Program-made: the position numbers and the translations under genes | In this document: positions 1 to 5,901 of the stretch, piece by piece | Numbering within the stretch: the stretch's first letter is position 1 | How the letters are laid out: each line of letters begins with the position of its first letter | Notes under the pieces: generated by a model | Seen by the model: the letters and a program-made list of their open reading frames with translations, nothing else | What the model was told of the DNA's origin: nothing | Databases searched by the model: none | Assembly (NCBI GenBank): GCA_030616465.1 | Contig: JAUWXH010000154.1 | Location: 1 to 5,901 of the forward strand | From: Planctomycetota bacterium | GTDB lineage: Bacteria > Planctomycetota > Phycisphaerae > UBA1845 > Fen-1342 | Direction: 5' to 3' | Length of the DNA stretch: 5,901 bases

Positions 1-277
1 AGGCGATCGCTGTCCGCAGCGAAAACGGAGCGGAGAACTGTATCCTCGACTGCGAGCACGACGGTCGGGGGTTCCACTTCAGCGGCGAGGGGCCGGACTC
101 GATTGTCGAGGGGCTGACGATCACGAACGCCGGCGCTGACAGCCCCGCCGTTCGTGATCGTCAGCCCCTCAACAATCGAGTCCGGCCCCTCGCCGCTGAA
201 GTGGAACCCCCGACCGTCGTGCTCGCAGTCGAGGATACAGTTCTCCGCTCCGTTTTCGCTGCGGACAGCGATCGCCT
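1..277. repeat. Near-perfect 277-bp palindrome at the window edge
   Basis: Bases 1-138 are the reverse complement of 140-277, so position i pairs with 278-i around a centre at base 139. I see only three mismatched pairs: 107/171, 130/148 and 134/144. The centre is GCTG-A-CAGC, so there is essentially no spacer. Pairing runs right to base 1, so the repeat may continue beyond the window. The right arm is the coding sequence of the minus-strand beta-helix gene. The left arm encodes the same protein segment on the plus strand. The 107/171 mismatch is synonymous (GTC versus GTT, both Val). A fold-back artefact at a contig end is the simplest explanation. A real inverted duplication is possible but would form a very unstable long hairpin in vivo. 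Confidence 0.93.
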
Positions 278-482
278 TCCCGTGGAAATCGAGGTTCTTG
301 TTCCCCTGGCCCGTGTACACCCCGTCCGCCACCAGTACCGTATCCCCATCCTGTGCCGCATCGATCCCTTCCTGGATCGTCGGATAGTCGTCCGGCACGT
401 AGATCGTGTCGGCGCTGGCGATCGCCGCCAGCCCGGCAGCGAAAAAAACTACAAGACTCACGCGTTTGACGTGCTTCAGCAT
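1..482 (-). CDS. Secreted right-handed beta-helix protein, N-terminal part, broken by the palindrome
   Basis: Reading from ATG at 482, the protein begins MLKHVKRVSLVVFFAAGLAA, a classic Sec signal peptide (basic start, hydrophobic core, likely cleavage after ASA near residue 24). Mature sequence follows with YVPDDYPTIQEGIDAAQDGD and later FHFSGEGPDSIVEGLTITN. This is the usual opening of parallel beta-helix proteins of the pectate-lyase or surface-repeat type, where a PTIQ-AID motif starts the solenoid. An AGGAGG ribosome site at 491-496 lies 8 bases from the ATG and fixes the start. About 111 residues (482 to about 149) are coherent. Below that the frame stays open to base 1 but reads the antisense of its own gene, so those residues are not believable. 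The real C-terminal part is missing. The fold is fairly certain; whether it is a lyase, a hydrolase or a non-catalytic surface protein cannot be told. It probably lies on the cell surface or is released. Confidence 0.8.
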   Translation of the reverse strand, partial: MLKHVKRVSLVVFFAAGLAAIASADTIYVPDDYPTIQEGIDAAQDGDTVLVADGVYTGQGNKNLDFHGKAIAVRSENGAENCILDCEHDGRGFHFSGEGPDSIVEGLTITNGGAVSAGVRDRQPLDNRVRPLAAEVEPPTVVLAVEDTVLRSVFAADSDR

Positions 483-490
483 GATGAACT

Positions 491-496
491 CCTCCT
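491..496 (-). promoter_or_regulatory. Shine-Dalgarno of the beta-helix gene
   Basis: On the minus strand AGGAGG is followed by 8 bases and then ATG at 482-480. This strong site selects that start and supports the reading frame carrying the signal peptide. Confidence 0.8.
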
Positions 497-515
497 CATT
501 TTGCGCACCCTAGAT

Positions 516-534
516 GTTCCGCCGCTCGCGGAAC
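516..534 (-). promoter_or_regulatory. Leader hairpin upstream of the beta-helix gene
   Basis: GTTCCGC (516-522) and GCGGAAC (528-534) form a perfect 7-bp stem with a 5-base loop. If the promoter at 549-577 is right, this stem begins about 8 bases from the transcript 5' end and sits about 20 bases before the ribosome site. It could stabilise the mRNA 5' end or bind a regulator as DNA. No T-run follows, so it does not look like an intrinsic terminator. Confidence 0.4.
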
Positions 535-548
535 GATATGCAGCATGT

Positions 549-577
549 ATGATACTCTAGCACGGCCGTGGATTCAA
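549..577 (-). promoter_or_regulatory. Sigma70-like promoter for the beta-helix gene
   Basis: On the minus strand a TTGAAT -35 box (577-572, four of six consensus matches) is followed by 17 bases and a TATCAT -10 box (554-549, five of six). Transcription would begin near 542 and leave a leader of about 60 bases before ATG 482. Optimal spacing and a position directly upstream of a gene with a strong ribosome site support it. The -35 lies over a CACGGCCGTG palindrome at 561-570 within the spacer region, which could be an operator. This is read by eye and untested. Confidence 0.5.
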
Positions 578-587
578 CCCGTGCCCG

Positions 588-608
588 GTCCGGTCATCCC
601 TGCCGGAC
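588..608 (-). terminator. Weak stem-loop just after the mutarotase stop
   Basis: GTCCGG (588-593) and CCGGAC (603-608) form a 6-bp GC-rich stem with a 9-base loop, starting 4 bases beyond the mutarotase stop codon. The position suits a 3' end or attenuating structure. No U-tract follows, so intrinsic termination is doubtful and readthrough into the beta-helix gene is possible. Confidence 0.25.
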
Positions 609-612
609 TTCA

Positions 613-1776
<1,164 letters not shown>

Positions 1777-1782
1777 GTGCGG

Positions 1783-1788
1783 CTCCTT
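1783..1788 (-). promoter_or_regulatory. Shine-Dalgarno deciding the mutarotase start
   Basis: AAGGAG on the minus strand is 6 bases before ATG 1776-1774. The alternative ATG at 1821 has no comparable site, so the shorter protein with an N-terminal signal peptide is preferred. Confidence 0.7.
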
Positions 1789-1944
1789 GCCGAATCCTAC
1801 CGGTTCATCGTGGCGAGACATGCATCTTGCTCAGCGAGTACGCTACGTCAAGAGCGCGCCGACAACACCGTCGGCCGAAAGTACGGCCCGGCCGCACCTG
1901 GATCGGCTTGACCAGAGGAGTATCATCAGCAATCGGGCTAGGAC

Positions 1945-1950
1945 AAGGAG
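1945..1950 (+). promoter_or_regulatory. Shine-Dalgarno deciding the GH51 start
   Basis: AAGGAG is 5 bases before ATG 1956. The frame is open further upstream to 1734, but that extension overlaps the mutarotase gene and would bury the Tat signal, so 1956 is the start. Confidence 0.75.
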
Positions 1951-1955
1951 TCAGC

Positions 1956-3527
1956 ATGAGTACACCAAAGAGCACGCGGCGAGGTTTCCTAAAAGCCATG
2001 GGGGCGGGAGCGGCGGTGATGAGCATCCCGGCATCCAAGGGGCGGACAGTCGCAGCGATGGCCCCCAGCGATCAGACGAAGGCGCTCTTGAACGTCGATC
2101 CGCGGCCAAAGTACGCCCTCTCGCCCTACCTGTACATGCAGTTCATGGAGCCGCTCGGCACGACGGATGGATCCGTCGCGGCGGCGTGGCACTTCGGGCA
2201 CGACCGCTGGCGTCAGGACGTGATCGACGTCACCAAAAAGCTGGCGCCGCCGCTGCTGCGCTGGGGTGGGTTGTTTGTGTCATACTACCGGTGGCGTGAA
2301 GCGGTCGGGCCGCGCGATCAGCGAAAGTTGATGTACAACATGAGCTGGGGCGGGCTGGATACGAACCAGGTGGGCACGGCAGAGTTCGTCGAGTTCTGCC
2401 GCCGTACCGGCGCCGAACCGCTGATGTGCATCAACTTCGAGTCGGACGGGAAGTCATATTTCCAGCGCGGTCCGAAGGGTGACAAGCGCATGGGTGACGC
2501 GGCGGAAGCGGCGGCGTGGGTGCGGTACTGCAATAACCCGGACGACGCCGAACGGATCAGACACGGGCACCGCGATCCGCTGACCATTCGCATGTGGCAA
2601 CTCGGCAACGAGACCTCGTACGGGGCCGAGTGGGACGTCGAGACGTGCGGCCGCAAGACCATCGAGTTTGCCAAGGCCATGCGCCGTGAAGACCCCTCGG
2701 TCGAGCTGATCGGCTGGGGCGACAGCGGGTGGGGACCGCGCGTGCTGGAAATGGCCGGCGAGCATCTGCAATACATCGCTTTCCACCACATGTTCAACCC
2801 GCAGCGCGGCAAGGACTCGCCGCTTCGGGGCATCGAATATCGCAAGGATCCGGACCGGACGTGGGAGGCGCTGATGAACGCGTGGAAGGTCCACGACCGG
2901 CGGATTCGCGACGTACGCGAGCAGATGGAGGGCTACGAAACGCCGCTGGCGATGACCGAATGCCACTTTGCCTTGCCGGGCCGCAACCGCTGCGAGGTGC
3001 TCTCGACCTGGGCAGCCGGCGTGGGATACGCGCGGATGGCGAATGTGCACGAACGGCACGGTGACCGGCTCAAGATCGCCACGCTGGCCGACTTCTGCGG
3101 TACGCGCTGGCAGGTCAACGCGATCATGATCCCCGTGCCCGGGGGGCGGCCGTTCATGATGCCGGTCGCCAAGATCATGTGCCTGTACCGGCATCACACC
3201 GGCAAGCAGGCCGTCGGAGTCACAGAGTGCCCCGATGCGCTGGATGTGACCGCGAGCCGGACGGATCAGCGCGTCTACCTGCACGTGGTAAACACGCAGC
3301 GGACGCGCTCGGTCGATGCAAACCTGCATGTGAACGGCAAGAAGGTCAAGGCCGGGCGCGTGTTCACGTTGGCGGCCGATCCGGAGTTCGAGGTGTTCGA
3401 GCATCGCGAGGATGTGCTGCAACCGATCGAGAAGCCGCTGCCCGCCAGCGGGCAATGGACATTTCCCGCAGCGTCCGTCTCAGCGGTCGAACTCGATGTT
3501 GAGGACTTGGAGGATACGGAATCATGA
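1956..3527 (+). CDS. Tat-exported GH51-like alpha-L-arabinofuranosidase
   Basis: This 523-residue protein resembles family 51 glycoside hydrolases, which release terminal arabinofuranosyl groups from arabinan, arabinoxylan or pectin with retention of configuration. Residues 1-30 hold a twin-arginine signal (STRRGFLKAMG) followed by a hydrophobic stretch, implying export after folding. The (beta/alpha)8 domain shows YLYMQFMEPLG (58-68), LLRWGGLFVSYYRW (100-113), GTAEFVEFCRRTGAEPL (140-156) and AAAWVRYCN (185-193), all at their GH51 positions. WQLGNET gives the likely acid/base Glu 219, and MTECHF the likely nucleophile Glu 335. The C-terminal part from about 410 fits the family's beta-sandwich domain. 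The motifs deviate from typical GH51: RW-GG lacks the usual RWPGGN pattern, and TECHF replaces DEWN. Fold and retaining mechanism are therefore well supported, but the exact substrate is not. The stop overlaps the next ATG by four bases, so this is the first gene of a coupled pair. Confidence 0.87.
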   Translation: MSTPKSTRRGFLKAMGAGAAVMSIPASKGRTVAAMAPSDQTKALLNVDPRPKYALSPYLYMQFMEPLGTTDGSVAAAWHFGHDRWRQDVIDVTKKLAPPLLRWGGLFVSYYRWREAVGPRDQRKLMYNMSWGGLDTNQVGTAEFVEFCRRTGAEPLMCINFESDGKSYFQRGPKGDKRMGDAAEAAAWVRYCNNPDDAERIRHGHRDPLTIRMWQLGNETSYGAEWDVETCGRKTIEFAKAMRREDPSVELIGWGDSGWGPRVLEMAGEHLQYIAFHHMFNPQRGKDSPLRGIEYRKDPDRTWEALMNAWKVHDRRIRDVREQMEGYETPLAMTECHFALPGRNRCEVLSTWAAGVGYARMANVHERHGDRLKIATLADFCGTRWQVNAIMIPVPGGRPFMMPVAKIMCLYRHHTGKQAVGVTECPDALDVTASRTDQRVYLHVVNTQRTRSVDANLHVNGKKVKAGRVFTLAADPEFEVFEHREDVLQPIEKPLPASGQWTFPAASVSAVELDVEDLEDTES

Positions 3528-4669
3528 ACCAGTGGCGCGGGACACGACGCGATTTCGCCAAGACGGTCGGCGTTGGAGCGGCGGTGTTAGCGGCGGGGGC
3601 CCTCCCCAGCCGCGGACAAGAAAAGCCGGCGACGCTCGATGAGAAGTTCTTTGTTCGCCCGCAGGAGCTTACGCTGCGCTGCCTCCAGCAACCCGGGCCC
3701 CGCGCACTCTCGTTCGGCAGATACAAGGGCAATCCGGAGGCGTGGCGAAAAGCCTGTCGGAACAAGCTGGCCGAACTGCTGGGGTACAAGGCGCCCTCAC
3801 CGGGAGTCGCTAAGCGCCTGCGCACAATCGAGCACGAGGGCGTGACGATCGAGGCGTGGGTGATGACCGTCAACAAGAACCTGTCCATGCCGGCGTACCT
3901 GCTGATTCCCAAGTCGGACCCACCCGGCGGCCGAGGGGTGATGGCAATTCACGGCCACGGCCGAGCGGAGCCATGCGTCGGGCAGCGGGACGACTATCAC
4001 CACATGTTCGCCTTGCGGCTGGCGCAGGCCGGTCACCTGGTGTTGTGTCCGGAGCTGCGCGGGTTCGGTGCTTTGGCGGACATGGCGTACTCGGATGAAG
4101 GGCATTGGCTGGACTACTGGGGCGGCCGACGCCGCGGTCAGTTCACGCTGGTGACGGACGGGTTTCTCTACGGGCGCACGGTCATCGGGGAAACGGTGGA
4201 GGACTTGTTGCGCTGGGAGGATTGGCTGGCCGAGGCGAGAGGCATCAAGGTTTTCGACGTCCCGGGGATTTCCTACGGCGGCGACCTGGCCATCACCTAC
4301 CCGGCCTTCAGTAAGCGCGTGGGCAAGATCTACACCAGCGGCTCGATGGGATCGTTCGCGCCGATCTTCGCGCGCTGTTACAACGCGCCGGCCCATTGCG
4401 TTCCCGGCGTGCTCCGATGGATGGACCGCAGCGACATCGCGGGACTGAGCGCGCCGCGGCCGATCCGGCTACACTATGGCGAGCTCGACACGCCCGGGCC
4501 GCACAACGCGTCCGCCTCGTACAACGAGACCGTCGAGCCGGCGCTCGCGGAATTGCGCACGGTCTACCGGGCCTTCGGCGCGGAAGAGCAGGTCACCATG
4601 CACGTATCGAAAGGTCGCTGGCACGAGTTCGACACCGCCGACCTGCTGGCCTTCCTGGCGAAAACGTAG
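3524..4669 (+). CDS. Tat-exported alpha/beta hydrolase, probable carbohydrate (acetyl xylan-type) esterase
   Basis: This 381-residue protein starts with a Tat signal (GTRRDFAKTVG, then a hydrophobic Ala/Val/Gly run to about residue 27). The hydrolase domain follows from about residue 100. It has an oxyanion-type HGHGR at 143-147, a nucleophile elbow GISYGG with Ser 250, a candidate acid Asp 322 in YGELDTPGPH and a candidate His 367 in GRWHEF near the end. The triad is thus complete and in normal order. The long N-terminal helical region and the PAYLLIPK strand resemble the Abhydrolase_7/AXE1/dienelactone-hydrolase-like esterases common in polysaccharide loci, so removal of acetyl or other acyl groups from hemicellulose is likely but not shown. 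ATG 3524 overlaps the GH51 stop (ATGA) and GGAGG lies at 3509-3513, so translation is probably coupled. The C-terminus is short after the catalytic His region. The TAG stop lies directly at the junction with the topoisomerase-like fragment, so a few residues may have been lost. Confidence 0.85.
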   Translation: MNQWRGTRRDFAKTVGVGAAVLAAGALPSRGQEKPATLDEKFFVRPQELTLRCLQQPGPRALSFGRYKGNPEAWRKACRNKLAELLGYKAPSPGVAKRLRTIEHEGVTIEAWVMTVNKNLSMPAYLLIPKSDPPGGRGVMAIHGHGRAEPCVGQRDDYHHMFALRLAQAGHLVLCPELRGFGALADMAYSDEGHWLDYWGGRRRGQFTLVTDGFLYGRTVIGETVEDLLRWEDWLAEARGIKVFDVPGISYGGDLAITYPAFSKRVGKIYTSGSMGSFAPIFARCYNAPAHCVPGVLRWMDRSDIAGLSAPRPIRLHYGELDTPGPHNASASYNETVEPALAELRTVYRAFGAEEQVTMHVSKGRWHEFDTADLLAFLAKT

Positions 4670-4917
4670 ATCGCTACGTGGACATCCCTTCGCGCACGCT
4701 CAGCAACGTCCGCTTCAACAAGCAGAGAGGCATCATCGAGCTGCTCGACGGCAAGCAGCGGCGGTCCTGTTTCAGCCTGTTCGGCCGCCGAAAGGGCGAA
4801 GGCAGCCAGGCCAAGAAGTTCATGCAGACCATCCGCGTCGCCGAGCTGTGCAAACGGCTCATCGACAGCAGCGATTCCACCAGCATCCGTGACTTGTTCT
4901 ACAACCTGAGCGATCAA
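4669..4917 (+). pseudogene. Internal fragment of DNA topoisomerase VI subunit A (Spo11-type)
   Basis: In the frame beginning at 4669 the plus strand encodes about 83 residues that match the 5' portion of topoisomerase VI subunit A, which cleaves both DNA strands with a tyrosine. Key segments are VDIPSRTLSNVRFN, RGIIELLDGKQRRS, AKKFMQTIRVAELCKRLI and TSIRDLFYNL. By family knowledge the last is the winged-helix segment with the catalytic Tyr. The retained Tyr (codon 4900-4902) corresponds to the second Tyr of the RDxYY motif. There is no start codon with a ribosome site, roughly the first 40 residues are absent, and the whole Toprim domain is missing. Past 4917 the frame is simply the antisense of the ROK gene. 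The stretch begins at the esterase stop and ends at the ROK stop, so it is a non-functional remnant or the mark of a rearrangement or assembly join. No transcription terminator for either convergent neighbour is visible in it. Confidence 0.75.
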
Positions 4918-5901
4918 TCACGGCAATTCCATCGCGCTGCGCAGGATGGCGGTGGCCACGCCGCGGATCAAAGCCTGCTCGCCGGCACGGGCGGGGATGA
5001 TCGTGATCTCGCGCGAGAAGCTGTCGTACACGTCGCTGGCGATGCGCTTGCTGATCGCCTTAATAAGGAATTCGGGGCATTGTGCACTGACATACCCGGC
5101 CAGGATGACCACGTCGGGATCGTAACAGTTAATGGCGATGGCCGCCGCCCGGCTGACGTGATCGGCCAGATAATCGCGGAGCTCCAAGGCGTATTGATCA
5201 CCCTGCTTGATGGCGTTGCCCCAATTAGCGACGACCACTTCGGGCGCGTCGTCGTCCCCGAGCTGACGCCGCAGGACGGTCTCGGCGCCGCGCTCGATGT
5301 CGCGTCGGATCCTGGCCGCCAAGGCGGGGCCCGAGACCAGGGTCTCCAGGCAGCCCCGGTGTCCACAGCCGCACTCCGGCCCGTCGGGATCGAATACGAT
5401 ATGACCCACCTCGCCGGCCCGATTAGTGGCCCCGTGCACCAAATGGCCGTCCACCACCATGCTGGCCCCAACCCCGTCGCCCAGGTTCAACAGCACAATG
5501 TTCTTCGAGCCCAAGTCCGGCGCCAGGCTGATCTCTGCTAGCAGCCGAACGCGCGTGGTGTAAACGCTCAGCGGTGTCTGAAAGCGCGACTGGGCCATCT
5601 CCTTCAGCGGCACATCCTTCCAGCCGAGCGGACTGGAGAGTTCCACCGTGCCGGCGGCCGAAATCGAGCCGCTTAGCGTCAGGCCGACGCCAACCAGCTT
5701 GTCTTCGCTGACCCGATGCTTGCTCAGCAGCCCGCGTAGGTTGAGCTCGAACAAGTCCACCACCTTGCGCGGCAGATGGTCCTCCCCGATCGGCACCCGC
5801 ACGCTTTCGATGATCTCACCGTTGAAATCGAACAAGCCGATGAGAATGCCGCTCGGGCTGATCTCCGCGCCGGCCACCAGTCGACCACGTGGGTGAATAC
5901 C
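4918..5901 (-). CDS. ROK-family transcriptional regulator, N-terminus beyond the window
   Basis: About 327 residues of a ROK (repressor, ORF, kinase) protein are visible and the frame runs off the right edge. A GTG at 5877 exists, but the frame is open upstream and the residues there (PRGRL before VAGAEISPSG) fit the linker that joins the winged-helix domain to the ROK domain in NagC/XylR-type regulators. It is therefore treated as internal. Visible ROK features are LNLGDGVGASMVVDG, GEVGHI with metal-ligand His, and the zinc motif CGCGHRGCLE with its three Cys. The kinase features are lost: the phosphate-1 Asp is Glu (GAEISPSG), and the expected NDAN catalytic motif reads VYTTRV, with no Asp. 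So this should be a sugar-sensing regulator and not a sugar kinase. The C-terminus (ARAGEQALIRGVATAIL) looks complete. It is convergent with the GH51-esterase pair and could regulate it; no operator could be assigned. Confidence 0.87.
   Translation of the reverse strand, partial: GIHPRGRLVAGAEISPSGILIGLFDFNGEIIESVRVPIGEDHLPRKVVDLFELNLRGLLSKHRVSEDKLVGVGLTLSGSISAAGTVELSSPLGWKDVPLKEMAQSRFQTPLSVYTTRVRLLAEISLAPDLGSKNIVLLNLGDGVGASMVVDGHLVHGATNRAGEVGHIVFDPDGPECGCGHRGCLETLVSGPALAARIRRDIERGAETVLRRQLGDDDAPEVVVANWGNAIKQGDQYALELRDYLADHVSRAAAIAINCYDPDVVILAGYVSAQCPEFLIKAISKRIASDVYDSFSREITIIPARAGEQALIRGVATAILRSAMELP

Larger units (their letters stand above)
1777..1955. promoter_or_regulatory. Divergent spacer between mutarotase and GH51 genes
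   Basis: This 179-bp spacer should hold the start signals of both neighbours, but I see no strong promoter. Candidates are a TATCAT -10-like hexamer at 1921-1926 on the plus strand without a good -35 at the right distance, and TTGACC at 1908-1913 without a matching -10. A GCCGAC/GTCGGC inverted repeat (1858-1863 and 1870-1875, 6-base loop) sits near the middle and could be an operator shared by both genes. All of these are weak by-eye calls; only the position is good. Confidence 0.3.

Noticed and set aside
1..277. Insertion-sequence or transposon end
   Set aside because: The repeat arms are part of the beta-helix coding sequence, with no transposase and no target duplication.
201..560. A plus-strand open frame of 119 codons near the left edge
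   Set aside because: It is antisense to the beta-helix gene and its promoter, and stays open only because of the base composition.
2454..3455. A 333-codon minus-strand open frame opposite the GH51 gene
   Set aside because: It is a high-GC antisense shadow with low-complexity Arg/His/Pro-rich content and no recognisable motif. The plus strand has strong family motifs.
4670..4917. Bidirectional terminator between the convergent esterase and ROK genes
   Set aside because: No GC-rich stem followed by a T-run is visible on either strand. The stretch is coding-like throughout.
4396..5541. A long plus-strand open frame of 381 codons
   Set aside because: Its first part overlaps the esterase out of frame and its last part is antisense to the ROK gene. 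Only the middle (4669-4917) is protein-like, and that is annotated as a topoisomerase VI fragment.
5875..5877. GTG as the start of the ROK gene
   Set aside because: The frame continues upstream to the window edge with residues typical of the linker in ROK regulators, and no ribosome site precedes the GTG.

Overview
The window looks like part of a polysaccharide-degradation locus from a GC-rich bacterium (roughly 60-65% G+C by eye). A Planctomycetota or related PVC-group origin is my best guess. It rests on two Tat-exported carbohydrate enzymes, an exported galactose mutarotase, a secreted right-handed beta-helix protein and a fragment resembling bacterial topoisomerase VI subunit A. No single marker proves the lineage.

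Layout. The left edge (1-277) is an almost perfect palindrome centred on base 139. It folds back the 5' part of a minus-strand secreted beta-helix protein gene (start at 482), so that gene is coherent only from 482 down to about 149. A plausible sigma70-type promoter (549-577, minus) and a leader hairpin serve this gene. Upstream on the same strand lies an exported aldose 1-epimerase (613-1776, minus) with a complete catalytic set. A 179-bp divergent spacer separates it from a plus-strand pair: a Tat-exported GH51-like alpha-L-arabinofuranosidase (1956-3527) and a Tat-exported alpha/beta hydrolase, probably a carbohydrate esterase (3524-4669), joined by a 4-base ATGA overlap. Right after the esterase stop is a stretch of about 250 bp encoding an internal piece of topoisomerase VI subunit A (Spo11-type), with neither end of the gene. 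It abuts the stop codon of a convergent ROK-family regulator (4918-5901, minus), whose N-terminus lies beyond the window.

How the genes may work together (inference): the glycosidase and esterase would remove arabinofuranosyl and acyl groups from hemicellulose or pectin outside the cytoplasm. The mutarotase would equilibrate released sugars for uptake. The ROK protein lacks the ROK kinase catalytic Asp and most likely senses a sugar and controls transcription. The beta-helix protein may bind or cleave polysaccharide.

The two points most worth checking are the topoisomerase VI fragment wedged between two apparently complete genes, and the palindrome at the window edge. The latter may be a fold-back assembly or amplification artefact. 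I found no clear new defence or mobile system, no tRNA or rRNA gene, and no CRISPR array.
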